A program made the position numbers and the translations under genes. The notes beneath the pieces were generated by a model, which did no database searches, was not told the DNA's origin, and saw only the letters and a program-made list of their open reading frames with translations. This document shows positions 1 to 9,980 of a DNA stretch of 64,000 nucleotides, in pieces. Source of the DNA: Bacteroidota bacterium (GTDB taxonomy: Bacteria > Bacteroidota > Bacteroidia > Chitinophagales > Chitinophagaceae); the NCBI GenBank assembly GCA_005882315.1, contig VBAR01000006.1, positions 62,001-126,000 on the forward strand. The letters are read 5' to 3'. The number at the start of each line of letters is the position of its first letter. The stretch's first letter is position 1.

Positions 1-2253
1 TCAAGAGGGTCAAATGGGGTAATACTCATCACTACAAGAAAAGCCAAAGCAAATAAGACATCCGTTGAGGCAAGTTTTTATACCGGTTGGGGACGGCCTA
101 CCATTATGCCTGAAATGCTGAATACACAGCAATATGTGGCAATGCGAAAAGAAGCGTTTAAGAATGATGGAATTATTCCCACAGCATCTAATGCCACCGA
201 TTTTATGGTATGGGACACGACACGTTATAATGACTGGGCAAAAATATTGATGGGTGAAACCGCACGTAGTTATGATGCACAGGTACGCCTTTCAGGGGGA
301 AACGAGCAAACCCGGTTTTCGCTCTCAACAGGCTACCACCGTGAGACGCCTGTCTTCTATGGTAACATGTTCGATGATCGTATTCATGTTCGGGCAAACA
401 TGACGCATCATTCTATTGATAAGAAATTTTCTCTTACACTAAGTACAGGATATAACATTGATAATAATAATATCAATACAATAGATATGGGCCAATTGCT
501 AACTACGATACCCAATGCGCCCTACCCGCTTGATGCGAATGGAAACCTGGTCTGGAGTGATAAGGGTGTCAATTTTTCAAACCCACTTCAATTTACAAAA
601 AAGCTATACAAAGGCGTAACAGAACACTCCATCAGCGATATCAATTTGGGTTATCGTTTCAGCAAAAATTTTGAGATCAGGATAGATGGAGGGATGAATA
701 TCGTACGCCTTGACCAGAGAACTACCAACCCGGTAAGTTCTCAAAGCCCTTTAGGGACAACGCCAATAAGTTCAGCTCAATTTTTTAACGAGTCCCAGCG
801 AAACTGGATCGTGGAGCCGCAGGCAGAATACACTAAACAATTTGGGAAAGGCCGGTTACAAGTGCTGGCGGGTTGTAGTTTCCAGGAGCAGCTTACAGAA
901 GGAGCAACAATAAGTGCCACCGGGTATGCAAGTGATGAATTACTTGGAACACCAGGTCCTGCGGCTACAAAATCGGTTACCAGCAACTACGGTAAGTACC
1001 GGTACAACGCTTTTTTTGGCAGGGTTGGTTACAGGTATAACAATAAGTACCTTATAAATATATCTGGCCGTCGCGACGGGTCCAGTCGTTTTGGACCGGG
1101 AAAACAATTTGGCAATTTCGGTGCAGTGGGAGCGGGGTGGATATTTTCTGAAGAGAAGTTCATGAAAAATATTTCCTTCCTTAACTACGGTAAGATCAGA
1201 ACAAGTATCGGTGTTACAGGCAACGACCGTATTGGCAACTACCAGTACATAGCACGTTGGAGTACTACAAGTGCCGCCCTTCCTTACCAGGGTATTAGTG
1301 GTTTTTTTCCAATAAATCTTCAAAATCCTGATTTTGCCTGGGAACGCAATCAAAAATGGGAAGCTGCAATTGAGCTTGGATTTTTTCAAGACAGGTTGTT
1401 TGCAAGCGCCACTTATTATATGAGCCGGAGCGATAATCAACTGATCGGTTACACGCTTCCATCACAGACAGGCTTTGCAAGCATTACGGCCAACAGGAAT
1501 GCAATAGTTGAAAACAGGGGTTGGGAATTCATGATCAATACTACCAACATCAGGACAAAGAATTTTACCTGGAAAAGTTCATTCAACATTTCGATACCAC
1601 GCAGCGAATTGGTGGCATATCCTAATCTTGAAACATCAAGCTTTGCCAATGCGCTTATTATAGGATATCCTGTTACCGTACGCAAATACCTCGAGTACCA
1701 GGGGGTTGATACTGCAACCGGTATTTACAAGCTTAATGGGATCAACCTGACTAAAGACAGAACCCAGGTACGTGATTTGGGACAGCGCCTTTATGGTGGA
1801 TTGCAAAATACTTTTACTTACAAAGGATGGTCTCTTGATCTGTTCTTCCATTTTGTTCAACAAGACGGTTTGAGCAGCATTAACTTCGTGGCGCCGGGTA
1901 ACCGTTCAAATCAGACTATATTAGTTTTAGACAGATGGCAGCATAAAGGAGAAATTACCGATATACAGAAATTCTCTACTACCGGGGCAGCTGTTACTCA
2001 ATTCAGCCTTTATTCCAATTTCTCCAGTGCCAGAGTAGTGAACGCATCTTTCATTCGTTTGAAGAATGTATCACTCTCTTATCAATTCGACAAAAAACTG
2101 ATCGAAAAATTTAAGATAGAAAGTTTAAAAGTGTATTTCCAGGGACAAAACCTGTTCACGTTCACTCCGTATGAATACGGGGATCCGGAAACATTATCGT
2201 ATTACACTTTGCCACTCAGGATGCTAAGCGTAGGTATACAGGTCATTTTTTAA
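1..2253 (+). CDS. SusC/RagA-family TonB-linked outer membrane protein, 5' end missing
   Basis: The reading frame is open from base 1, so the gene starts upstream of the window; the first in-frame ATG at 106 is internal. The first visible residues (SRGSNGVILITTRK) are the conserved end of the SusC plug domain, and the rest is a beta-barrel ending in an aromatic-rich strand that finishes in Phe (SVGIQVIF). SusC proteins form the outer membrane channel through which a SusD-bound oligosaccharide is imported with TonB energy. The SusD partner follows after 20 nt. The signal peptide, carboxypeptidase-like domain and most of the plug are not in the window. Family assignment is firm; the substrate cannot be read from this protein. 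Confidence 0.95.
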   Translation, partial: SRGSNGVILITTRKAKANKTSVEASFYTGWGRPTIMPEMLNTQQYVAMRKEAFKNDGIIPTASNATDFMVWDTTRYNDWAKILMGETARSYDAQVRLSGGNEQTRFSLSTGYHRETPVFYGNMFDDRIHVRANMTHHSIDKKFSLTLSTGYNIDNNNINTIDMGQLLTTIPNAPYPLDANGNLVWSDKGVNFSNPLQFTKKLYKGVTEHSISDINLGYRFSKNFEIRIDGGMNIVRLDQRTTNPVSSQSPLGTTPISSAQFFNESQRNWIVEPQAEYTKQFGKGRLQVLAGCSFQEQLTEGATISATGYASDELLGTPGPAATKSVTSNYGKYRYNAFFGRVGYRYNNKYLINISGRRDGSSRFGPGKQFGNFGAVGAGWIFSEEKFMKNISFLNYGKIRTSIGVTGNDRIGNYQYIARWSTTSAALPYQGISGFFPINLQNPDFAWERNQKWEAAIELGFFQDRLFASATYYMSRSDNQLIGYTLPSQTGFASITANRNAIVENRGWEFMINTTNIRTKNFTWKSSFNISIPRSELVAYPNLETSSFANALIIGYPVTVRKYLEYQGVDTATGIYKLNGINLTKDRTQVRDLGQRLYGGLQNTFTYKGWSLDLFFHFVQQDGLSSINFVAPGNRSNQTILVLDRWQHKGEITDIQKFSTTGAAVTQFSLYSNFSSARVVNASFIRLKNVSLSYQFDKKLIEKFKIESLKVYFQGQNLFTFTPYEYGDPETLSYYTLPLRMLSVGIQVIF

Positions 2254-2273
2254 TTTAGAGACAAAGAATAATT

Positions 2274-3710
2274 GTGAAATACTATACAGGCATACTTCAA
2301 GATATAAAAGCAAACACCCGGTACTTTCTTATGGTGGTGATGCTGACAACCATCTTACCATCTTGCAAGAAGTTTGTAACTGTTGAAAATCCGCCAGGCA
2401 TTCTCACCACAGAAAAAGTATTTGCAGATGATAGATCAGCAAATTCGGCAATAGTTTCTATTTATATTGATATGATGAATTACCAATTCGGAGGTGAGGG
2501 ATCATTCGTCTGTTTTTCTATGACAGCATTGGCCGGTTTTTCAGGTAATGAATTGCAGTGGACTCAGAGCAATATTAACACTCCGGCTTTCCAGGAATTT
2601 GCAACACATGATCTTACTCCTCCAAATCCGAATGTAGCAGCTTTCTGGAAGGATGGGTACAATTATATTTACCGTGCAAATGCTATCCTTGAAGGCATTG
2701 CTCCTTCAACAGGCATGACACCAGATGGAAAAAAACTTGCTGAAGGAGAAGCCAAATTCATACGTGGGTTTTGTTACTTCTATCTTGTAAACCTGTTTGG
2801 TGATGTACCCCTTGTTTTGAGTACGGACTACCGGGCAAATATGAATATGGCCAGAACCCCATCGGCCAGAGTTTGGGAGCAAATCCTCAATGATCTGAAA
2901 GATGCTAAGCAACTGCTTCCCGCAAACTATCTAACACCTGAAAGACTTCGCCCCAATCGTGCAACAGCCGGAGCCTTGTTGGCCCGTACATACCTGTACT
3001 TAGAAAGATGGGCGGATGCAGAAGCTGAATCGGATGCCATTATTACATCAGGTGTTTATGGAGCAAGTCTGCCTGCTATTGACCTTGTTTTCAAAAAAGA
3101 AAGCATTGAAACGATCTGGCAATTGCAACCTGTCCGTGCAAGCATCAATACAAACGAGGCTTTTTTCTTTCTTACAGCAGCTGGTGCAAGACCCAGTTTT
3201 GAAATAACACAAAACCTCTTGTCTGCTTTCGAGCCAAACGATAATCGTAAAACACAATGGATAGGATTTAGTAGCCCTGTTGCAAATCCTACCTGGGCTT
3301 TTCCTGCAAAATATAAAGCTGGAACTTCTGTTACAGTGACGGAATATTATATTGTATTTCGCCTCACCGAACAATACCTGATTCGTGCAGAAGCCAGGGC
3401 ACGACAAGGTGGAAGTAAGTTGGCGCAGGCTATAACAGATCTTAATACAGTTCGCAGCCGTGCTGGTTTACCAGCCGTGAATCCTGCAGATCAAAATGCT
3501 TTTTATCTTGCTATCGAGAAAGAACGCCAGGTCGAGTTTTTTGCAGAATGGGGACATCGCTGGCTCGATCTAAAACGTACCAATCGTGCAGAGACAGTGC
3601 TCAGGCCATTATCACCTACTAATTCGTGGCGACTGGGCTCAGAATTATATCCTGTTCCGTCTGGTGAAATTGGTAACAATCCAATTCTTGTTCAAAACCT
3701 GGGATACTGA
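2274..3710 (+). CDS. SusD/RagB-family nutrient-binding outer membrane lipoprotein
   Basis: Surface lipoprotein that caps the SusC channel and binds glycan. The N-terminus has a hydrophobic segment and lipobox ILPSC with the lipidated Cys at about residue 31, counting from the GTG at 2274; an ATG at 2331 would leave a short signal and also fits. The body shows SusD features: an early FIRGFCYFYLVNLFGDVPLV segment, TPR-like helices, and the C-terminal ending LYPVPSGEIGNNPILVQNLGY with the usual PxPxxEIxxNPxLxQNxGY pattern. It lies 20 nt downstream of susC and is probably cotranscribed. The 478-residue length is normal for the family. Confidence 0.95.
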   Translation: MKYYTGILQDIKANTRYFLMVVMLTTILPSCKKFVTVENPPGILTTEKVFADDRSANSAIVSIYIDMMNYQFGGEGSFVCFSMTALAGFSGNELQWTQSNINTPAFQEFATHDLTPPNPNVAAFWKDGYNYIYRANAILEGIAPSTGMTPDGKKLAEGEAKFIRGFCYFYLVNLFGDVPLVLSTDYRANMNMARTPSARVWEQILNDLKDAKQLLPANYLTPERLRPNRATAGALLARTYLYLERWADAEAESDAIITSGVYGASLPAIDLVFKKESIETIWQLQPVRASINTNEAFFFLTAAGARPSFEITQNLLSAFEPNDNRKTQWIGFSSPVANPTWAFPAKYKAGTSVTVTEYYIVFRLTEQYLIRAEARARQGGSKLAQAITDLNTVRSRAGLPAVNPADQNAFYLAIEKERQVEFFAEWGHRWLDLKRTNRAETVLRPLSPTNSWRLGSELYPVPSGEIGNNPILVQNLGY

Positions 3711-3816
3711 CCGATCAGAAACTAAAATAATAATCTATTAAAATGCAAGCAAAGCAAAATTTCTTTTGCGAGTGCTGAAATTTTTTCGATTGTTTTCCAT
3801 CATAAAAAGAATTTGT

Positions 3817-5052
3817 ATGAGAAGAAAGATTGTTTCAAATGCCATAATAAGCTCAGCCCTTGTATTGCTGTTTAATTTTTCAGCATTTAGCCAGCAAAAT
3901 GTTGAAAAATATGATAGTCGTGAATATTGGATAGCAACAATGATAAAGATCGCTGATCCCGTATTAAAAAATCTTAGCCAGGAACAGTTGCGGGCCAAGA
4001 TGCCGGTGATCAATAAAGACTCCAACCGGGTAAGAGTTGCTCATCTCGAAGCCTTTGGCAGAACGTTAGCCGGAATAGCTCCATGGCTTGAATTAGGAGT
4101 AGATAATACCGCTGAAGGAAAGCTGAGAGAAAAATATATCCAGCTAACCCGTAAAGCTTTAACTGTTGCAGTTGATCCATCTTCACCCGACTTTTTGAAT
4201 TTTAATAAACAACAACAACCACTGGTGGATGCCGCTTTTATGGCTCAGGGTTTATTGCGGGGTTATACACAGTTATGGGAGCCACTTGATAATGCAACGA
4301 AGGCAAATATTGTAAATGCATTAAAGAGTTCGCGGGTTATCAAACCGGGGGAAAATAACTGGCTGTTATTTAGTGCAATCATTGAAGCCTTTTTAATAAA
4401 ATCAGGTAATGGTGGCGATGTGCATCGCATTGTGTATGCATTGCAAAAACATATGGATTGGTACAAGGGAGACGGAGCTTATGGTGATGGCGAAGAGTTT
4501 CACTGGGACTACTATAACAGTTTTGTTATTCAACCCATGATGCTTGATATTACCAGAGTGTTGAGTGAAAAAAAAATGGACACAGTCATCTCGTATCAAA
4601 AAGTTTTGAACAGGGCACAACGTTATGCAGCAGTGCAGGAAAGATTGATCTCACCAGAAGGAACTTACCCACCTATTGGTCGTTCCATGATCTATCGCTT
4701 TGGAGCATTCCAGCTGCTTTCACAAATTGCATTGCAAAAAAATTTACCAGCCGAAATTTCACCTGCACAGGTTCGCAGCGCATTGTCGCTTGTTGTGTAC
4801 CGCACAATGAAAGCTCCCAACACATTTGATTCTAAAGGATGGCTCAATATGGGTGTAATAGGTAGTCAACCCAGTATGGCCGAAAACTATATTACTACTG
4901 GCAGTCTGTATTTGTGTACGGTTGGATTGTTACCCCTTGGCTTGCCTGCAAACGATCCATTTTGGACCGGTAAAGCTGAAGATTGGACAAGCAAAAAGAT
5001 TTGGAAAGGGATTGATCTTCCTGCTGATCATGCTTATAAAGAGTCTAAGTAG
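3817..5052 (+). CDS. DUF2264 domain-containing secreted protein
   Basis: The protein matches the DUF2264 family (Pfam PF10022): an N-terminal segment of the type YWIATMIKIADPVLKNLSQ followed by helical repeats with GDGAYGDGEEFHWDYYNSFV near the middle. I chose ATG 3817 because it gives a clean signal peptide (RRKIVSNAIISSALVLLFNF, cleavage near FSQ); a TTG at 3766 in the same frame only adds a basic extension. DUF2264 proteins are often found in polysaccharide loci, are predicted to fold as an alpha-toroid, and some have been linked to glycoside hydrolase activity, but I am not certain of a CAZy number. The position between susD and GH97 implies a periplasmic or surface role in the same glycan pathway. 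Confidence 0.85.
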   Translation: MRRKIVSNAIISSALVLLFNFSAFSQQNVEKYDSREYWIATMIKIADPVLKNLSQEQLRAKMPVINKDSNRVRVAHLEAFGRTLAGIAPWLELGVDNTAEGKLREKYIQLTRKALTVAVDPSSPDFLNFNKQQQPLVDAAFMAQGLLRGYTQLWEPLDNATKANIVNALKSSRVIKPGENNWLLFSAIIEAFLIKSGNGGDVHRIVYALQKHMDWYKGDGAYGDGEEFHWDYYNSFVIQPMMLDITRVLSEKKMDTVISYQKVLNRAQRYAAVQERLISPEGTYPPIGRSMIYRFGAFQLLSQIALQKNLPAEISPAQVRSALSLVVYRTMKAPNTFDSKGWLNMGVIGSQPSMAENYITTGSLYLCTVGLLPLGLPANDPFWTGKAEDWTSKKIWKGIDLPADHAYKESK

Positions 5053-5119
5053 AAAAGAACAAATAAATAATTAATTAAGCACACCTTGCATATTAAATTT
5101 ATTTTACCCCCTTCGCTAT

Positions 5120-7009
5120 ATGTCCAGGATAATTATATTTTTTGTTTGTGGTCTGCTTTTGTCGCAGTATTTGGTTGCGCAATCTTCCAAACAGATCTCA
5201 TCACCGGATGGTAAGCTTCAATTTGTATTTGATCTGTCGAATAACGGAGCACCTGTTTATTCTATCTCTCATAATAAAAAAGCTGTTATACTTTCTTCTT
5301 CATTAGGATTAAATGGTTGGGATCGTGGATTTGCATTGAATGATGTTTTTGTTTCAAAACAAGACACAGTTTGGAAACCGGTATATGGCGAACGAAGCCA
5401 GGTTCGGGATCATTACCAGGGAATGACAATTACATTACTACGTAACAACGATGAAAATTTAAAACTGCAAATACAAGTAAGAGCTTATAACGAAGGCATT
5501 GCATTTCGATATTTTTTTCCTGAAAATCGCAAAGGAGAAAAGGATATCAATATTCAAAAAGAGTTGACAAATTTTACAGTGCCCGAAGGAACAATGGCCT
5601 GGTTTACAAACAGGGCACAAGGTGAATACAAGTTGTTGCCAATGAGTAATTGGCCTGGCGAAAGTGAAAGGCCACTTGTGTTACAACTTCCTGATGGGAA
5701 ATATGCTTGTCTGGCGGAAGCAGAGATGGTCTACTATTCCCGTACAAAATTTTCACTTGATTCAAACAAAGCAAACACTATTAATTGTTCTATATATGAT
5801 CGTGTAGATTTCTTAACGCCATTCGCAACTCCGTGGAGAGTAGTAATGGTTGCGGAACATGCAGGAGAATTGCTGGCAAATAATGATCTCTTGTTGAACC
5901 TGAATCCGGCATGTGAGATCAAAAAAACTTCATGGATCCAGCCTGGGAAAATAATACGTGAAATGAGTCTTTCAATGAAAGGCTCAAAAGAGTTAGTTGA
6001 TTTTGCGGTAAAACGTCATTTACAATATATTCATTTCGATGCTGGCTGGTATGGGTATGAATATGCTGATACTTCTGATGCGACTAAAGTAAATGTTGAT
6101 CCCCGCCGCAATCCAAATAGTGATCTGGATTTGCAGGAAGTAATTCGTTATGCAAATGAAAAAGGAATCGGTGTATTTCTTTATGTGAATCAGCGGGCAT
6201 TGTATAAACAGTTAGATGAAATTCTTCCTTTATATCAGAAATGGGGCGTTCGTGGAATTAAGTTTGGTTTTGTAGAAGTAGGTTCGCACAAATGGACAAC
6301 CTGGTTACATGATGCAATTAAGAAATGTGCGAAGTATAATTTGATGGTAGATATTCATGATGAATACAGGCCAACTGGTTTCAGTAGAACCTATCCTAAT
6401 TTATTAACGCAGGAAGGTGTACGTGGTAATGAAGAAATGCCTGAAGCAACAAATAGTACCATTCTTCCTTTTACACGTTTTATTGCCGGAGCCGCCGACC
6501 ATACGATCTGTTATTACCATCGTCCAGAATTAAAACCACGATTGGCAGAAACACAAAATGCAAGAGTGATGAAAACAACTTCGGGGCATCAATTGGCACT
6601 GGCAGTTGTTTTCTATAGTCCGCTGCAGTTTTTGTATTGGTATGACAAACCTGGAGATTCACAAGATGAACCTGAATTGGAATTCTTTGATAAAGTATCC
6701 ACTGTTTGGGATGATACAAAAGTGGTGGATGGAGAAATAGCAAAACATGTTACCATTGCCCGCCGAAAAGGTGATTACTGGTTTGTTGGTACAGTTACCA
6801 ATATTGAAAAAAGGGATTTGAAAACCCCCTTGAACTTTTTAACGCCTGGAAAAAAATACGAAGCGAGTATCTATTATGATGATTCCAATTCAAAGGTTCG
6901 AACAAAAGTTTCTATCAAACGTATACAAGTTGATGCTTTTACAGTGCTGGATACAAAACTGATCGCTTCAGGCGGACAAGCTATCTGGATAAAACCTCTC
7001 GAAAAATAA
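5120..7009 (+). CDS. Glycoside hydrolase family 97 protein
   Basis: Probably a periplasmic exo-acting glycosidase, with a signal peptide (SRIIIFFVCGLLLSQYLVAQ). The N-terminal beta-sandwich starts with the family signature SSPDGKLQFVFDL. The central TIM barrel has HFDAGWYG near residue 310, RGIKFGF near 380, the PTG-x2-RTYPN motif near 420 and E-x3-RG-x-E at about 432-438, and the C-terminal beta domain ends the protein. From memory of the characterised members, the last Glu of that motif aligns with the SusB catalytic acid. The nucleophile Asp of the retaining subgroup is Gly here (about residue 383) and the SusB base Glu before PTG looks like Asp414, so the mechanism subgroup is unclear. 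The gene follows the DUF2264 gene by 67 nt and precedes the GH43-like gene by 1 nt. Confidence 0.92.
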   Translation: MSRIIIFFVCGLLLSQYLVAQSSKQISSPDGKLQFVFDLSNNGAPVYSISHNKKAVILSSSLGLNGWDRGFALNDVFVSKQDTVWKPVYGERSQVRDHYQGMTITLLRNNDENLKLQIQVRAYNEGIAFRYFFPENRKGEKDINIQKELTNFTVPEGTMAWFTNRAQGEYKLLPMSNWPGESERPLVLQLPDGKYACLAEAEMVYYSRTKFSLDSNKANTINCSIYDRVDFLTPFATPWRVVMVAEHAGELLANNDLLLNLNPACEIKKTSWIQPGKIIREMSLSMKGSKELVDFAVKRHLQYIHFDAGWYGYEYADTSDATKVNVDPRRNPNSDLDLQEVIRYANEKGIGVFLYVNQRALYKQLDEILPLYQKWGVRGIKFGFVEVGSHKWTTWLHDAIKKCAKYNLMVDIHDEYRPTGFSRTYPNLLTQEGVRGNEEMPEATNSTILPFTRFIAGAADHTICYYHRPELKPRLAETQNARVMKTTSGHQLALAVVFYSPLQFLYWYDKPGDSQDEPELEFFDKVSTVWDDTKVVDGEIAKHVTIARRKGDYWFVGTVTNIEKRDLKTPLNFLTPGKKYEASIYYDDSNSKVRTKVSIKRIQVDAFTVLDTKLIASGGQAIWIKPLEK

Positions 7010-7010
7010 T

Positions 7011-8192
7011 TTGAGAAAAGTGATAAATAAAAGAACGATAATATCTCGGGTGATCTTTTTACTAGTATTAAATTGTTTTACAAGAAATTCCTTTTGCCAG
7101 GATAACCTGGACTTTCAATCCTTGTTGCAGAAACCAGGTTCACCTGGAATATTTGTTTCCGATAGTTTTTATACATGGTGCAGTAGTGTAATTAAAGGAG
7201 AAGATGGAAAATATCATATGTTTTATTCCCGCTGGTCACATAGTAAAAGAAAATTGGATGATGATTCCATGAATTATATTTTCAACGGCTTCAAAGGATG
7301 GTGTAAGTATTCTGAAATTGCTTATGCAGTTTCTGATAAACTCAATGGCCCGTATAAATATGTATCAACAGTATTGAAAGGCGATGGTAATCCTGATCAT
7401 TGGGACAGGTTTACTATGCATAACCCACAGATGAGAAAATTCGGTAATTATTATTATCTCTATTATATCAGCAATTCATTTGATTCAACTCTTCAGTTTA
7501 AAGATGAATCAAAAATGAGTAAGGACTGGAAGCACTGGTTGGAATATAATAGCACACAAAAGATAGGAGTGATAAAAGCGAAAACTATTGCTGACCTGGT
7601 GAATGGTAAATATGAAAAACCTTCATCACCTTTAATGGTTCCTGATAATGTCAACACATTTGAAGTAGCTACAAATCCTACGGTAACACAAGGACCGGAT
7701 GGGAAATTCTATATGATGTATAAATCCCGCAAACCAAATGTTGGTAATATGACCTTCTGGATGGCGAAGAGTGATAAACCAGATGGCCCATTTAAAATGC
7801 TTGGTGAAGTATTTACTTCGGCAGAGATGGCTTGTGAAGATCCTTGCATGTGGTATGATAAAAAAAGAAAACGGTTTTACGCTGCGGTCAAATATTATTC
7901 CAATAGTAAAAAGCTAGTTCCACAGTTCGGTGCTTTGGCTTTGATTACTTCCGTTGATGGTTTGCATTGGCAGCCTGCTTCACACCCCTTGATTGCACTC
8001 AGGGAAATGAAAATGAAAGACGCAAAGAAAACAAAATTGGCTCATCTTGAACGTCCTTTTGTAGTTACTGATAAAAATGGACAACCTATCGCTCTATTTG
8101 CAGCAGCTTCTATCAATGAACCTTCAAAAGGAAATGCAGATCATCCGGCTTTTGAAAACAATACCTTTAATGTTTGCTTTCTCTTGAAGTAA
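7011..8192 (+). CDS. GH43-like five-bladed beta-propeller glycoside hydrolase
   Basis: Secreted protein (hydrophobic N-terminus VIFLLVLNCF, cleavage near SFCQ) with repeating blade starts typical of the GH43/GH32/GH117 propeller superfamily: CSSVIKGEDGKYHMFYSRW, FTMHNPQMRKFGNYYYLYYI, EVATNPTVTQGPDGKFYMMY, MACEDPCMWYDKKRKRFYAAV and HLERPFVVTDKNGQPIALFAA. Acidic residues in these blades are candidates for the catalytic triad, but I cannot assign a family or substrate. The start is a TTG at 7011, one base after the GH97 stop, so the two genes are almost certainly translationally linked. It also overlaps the open frame running into the sulfatase gene. Confidence 0.85.
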   Translation: MRKVINKRTIISRVIFLLVLNCFTRNSFCQDNLDFQSLLQKPGSPGIFVSDSFYTWCSSVIKGEDGKYHMFYSRWSHSKRKLDDDSMNYIFNGFKGWCKYSEIAYAVSDKLNGPYKYVSTVLKGDGNPDHWDRFTMHNPQMRKFGNYYYLYYISNSFDSTLQFKDESKMSKDWKHWLEYNSTQKIGVIKAKTIADLVNGKYEKPSSPLMVPDNVNTFEVATNPTVTQGPDGKFYMMYKSRKPNVGNMTFWMAKSDKPDGPFKMLGEVFTSAEMACEDPCMWYDKKRKRFYAAVKYYSNSKKLVPQFGALALITSVDGLHWQPASHPLIALREMKMKDAKKTKLAHLERPFVVTDKNGQPIALFAAASINEPSKGNADHPAFENNTFNVCFLLK

Positions 8193-8203
8193 AAAACCTG
8201 AAC

Positions 8204-9679
8204 ATGAAAAAAAGTAATATACTGGTTTGGTTTCTAAGTTTTGCAATAGTGGTTGTTGGTCTCTCTGGTTTCAAACAACTCGAACCGCAGCAAGAAAAAG
8301 CAAATACTCCCAATGTTATTCTCATATTAACGGATGATATGGGTTATGGCGATCTTGAATCTTATGGTGGTTATCCATATCATACTCCCAATATCAATAA
8401 ACTTGCAAACCAGGGAATGCAGTTCACAAACTTTTATGTGTCGCAGGCAGTCTGTAGCCCTTCCCGTGCTTCTTTCTTAACGGGTTGTTATCCCAATCGC
8501 ATTGGTATCAGCGGTGCGTTAAGTCCTACTGCTGATATCGCTTTGAATCCGGATGAAGAAACCATTCCTGAATTATTAAAAGCAAACGGATATAAAACGT
8601 GTATGGTTGGCAAATGGCATTTGGGATATAAACCACCTTTTCTCCCAATGGGCCATGGCTTCGATGAATTTTTTGGTCTGCCCTATTCACATGATTATTG
8701 GCCCGTGAATTATGATGGCAAACCTGCTGATACTTCAACTACAAGAGGCAAGTGGCCGGTGTTGAAACTAATCGAAGGAAATGAAAGAACAAAAACGATC
8801 ACAACTTTGGATGATGCTGCTCAGCTTACTACTATGTACACTGAACGAGCTGTCAATTTTATTAAGAAGAATAAAAGCAATCCTTTCTTTTTATACCTGG
8901 CCCATAACATGCCACATGTCCCTTTAGCTGTTTCGGATAAATTCAAAAACAAAAGTGGTGCTGGATTATATGGCGATGTGATGGAGGAGATTGACTGGTC
9001 AGTGGGTGAGATCATGAAAACACTGGAAACAAATGGTCTTACAAAAAATACAATTGTAATTTTTACCAGTGATAATGGTCCCTGGTTAACTTATGGAGAT
9101 CATGGTGGAAACACCGGTGGTTTTCGTGAAGGAAAAGGAAGTGCATGGGAGGGTGGAGTAAGAGTTCCTTTTATCATTAGCTGGCCGGGAATGATCAAGT
9201 CTGGCTCTATTTGTAATAATATGGCGGCAAGTATGGATCTGCTTCCGACACTTGTTTCAATATGTAAAGCGAAAATGCCGGTGAAAAAAATTGATGGCGT
9301 GAATATTCTTTCATTATTCAAGCAGGAAAAAAACGCCAACCCCCGCGATGAAATGGTTTATTACTATGACAGGAATAATTTAAAATGTATCCGGAAAGGG
9401 CAATGGAAATTAACCTTCCCGTGCGTTTCTCAAACTTATAAAAAAGCATCTGCTATCGGTTATAATGGATGGCCGGGTAAATATGCAAGTGATAGTGTAA
9501 GTCTAGCTTTGTATGATTTGAGAACAGACCCGGGAGAAACACTGGATGTAAAAGAATATCACCCGGAGATTGTTCAGCAACTCATGGTTATCGCAGACGG
9601 ATACAGAAAACAATTAGGCGATGATCTAACCAAACAAGCAGGCAGTGAAGTAAGACCAGCCGCAAAAGTGCCAAAATGA
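8204..9679 (+). CDS. S1-family sulfatase (arylsulfatase type)
   Basis: Formylglycine-dependent sulfate ester hydrolase. Seen: the metal-binding LILTDDMGYGDLESYGG near the N-terminus, the formylglycine site VCSPSRASFLTG with Cys at about residue 84, GKWHLGY, and the late metal site IFTSDNGPW. The Cys-type site implies maturation by an anaerobic sulfatase-maturating enzyme or FGE encoded elsewhere. ATG 8204 is preferred over the in-frame start at 8174 because it sits just upstream of the signal peptide and does not overlap the preceding gene. As the last gene of the glycan locus it indicates that the imported polysaccharide is sulfated. No maturase is visible in the window. Confidence 0.93.
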   Translation: MKKSNILVWFLSFAIVVVGLSGFKQLEPQQEKANTPNVILILTDDMGYGDLESYGGYPYHTPNINKLANQGMQFTNFYVSQAVCSPSRASFLTGCYPNRIGISGALSPTADIALNPDEETIPELLKANGYKTCMVGKWHLGYKPPFLPMGHGFDEFFGLPYSHDYWPVNYDGKPADTSTTRGKWPVLKLIEGNERTKTITTLDDAAQLTTMYTERAVNFIKKNKSNPFFLYLAHNMPHVPLAVSDKFKNKSGAGLYGDVMEEIDWSVGEIMKTLETNGLTKNTIVIFTSDNGPWLTYGDHGGNTGGFREGKGSAWEGGVRVPFIISWPGMIKSGSICNNMAASMDLLPTLVSICKAKMPVKKIDGVNILSLFKQEKNANPRDEMVYYYDRNNLKCIRKGQWKLTFPCVSQTYKKASAIGYNGWPGKYASDSVSLALYDLRTDPGETLDVKEYHPEIVQQLMVIADGYRKQLGDDLTKQAGSEVRPAAKVPK

Positions 9680-9980
9680 TTAATGTTTATATAACAATGG
9701 AGTTCTGAGTTTTGCTTGTGGATTTATTATTGTAATTCCTCAGGTCTTTCTTTTTTTTCAGTAATATATTAAAATGTTTCTGGTAATTAATGCTGATCGG
9801 AATGATGCGGTCTTTGATATGTATTTCGTGTTGTTCATTCGATGTGATTTTTATTGAGAAAGCAATAAAAAACTCACCATTTTCAGGTGAGTCATTTGTG
9901 AGTCGGTGCGTTTTCGGTTACACTCAACTTCCGTAATTTAGTCTGGAAGCCAGCTTTGCGCTAATTTTCTCCGAGAAATG
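9680..9980. other. Intergenic stretch without a gene
   Basis: No credible ORF or RNA gene was seen. The only structured element is the hairpin at 9872-9892, read as the terminator of tRNA-Ser on the minus strand. There is no obvious terminator on the + strand directly after the sulfatase stop. Confidence 0.6.
9872..9892 (-). terminator. Terminator downstream of tRNA-Ser
   Basis: A 7-bp stem ACTCACC/GGTGAGT with a short loop is followed on the minus strand by a T-rich run (TTTTTTATT). It lies about 90 nt past the tRNA 3' end. Confidence 0.6.

Noticed and set aside
940-1440. Minus-strand ORF of 166 codons inside susC
   Set aside because: Lies antisense to a well-supported SusC barrel and has no recognisable motif or signal.
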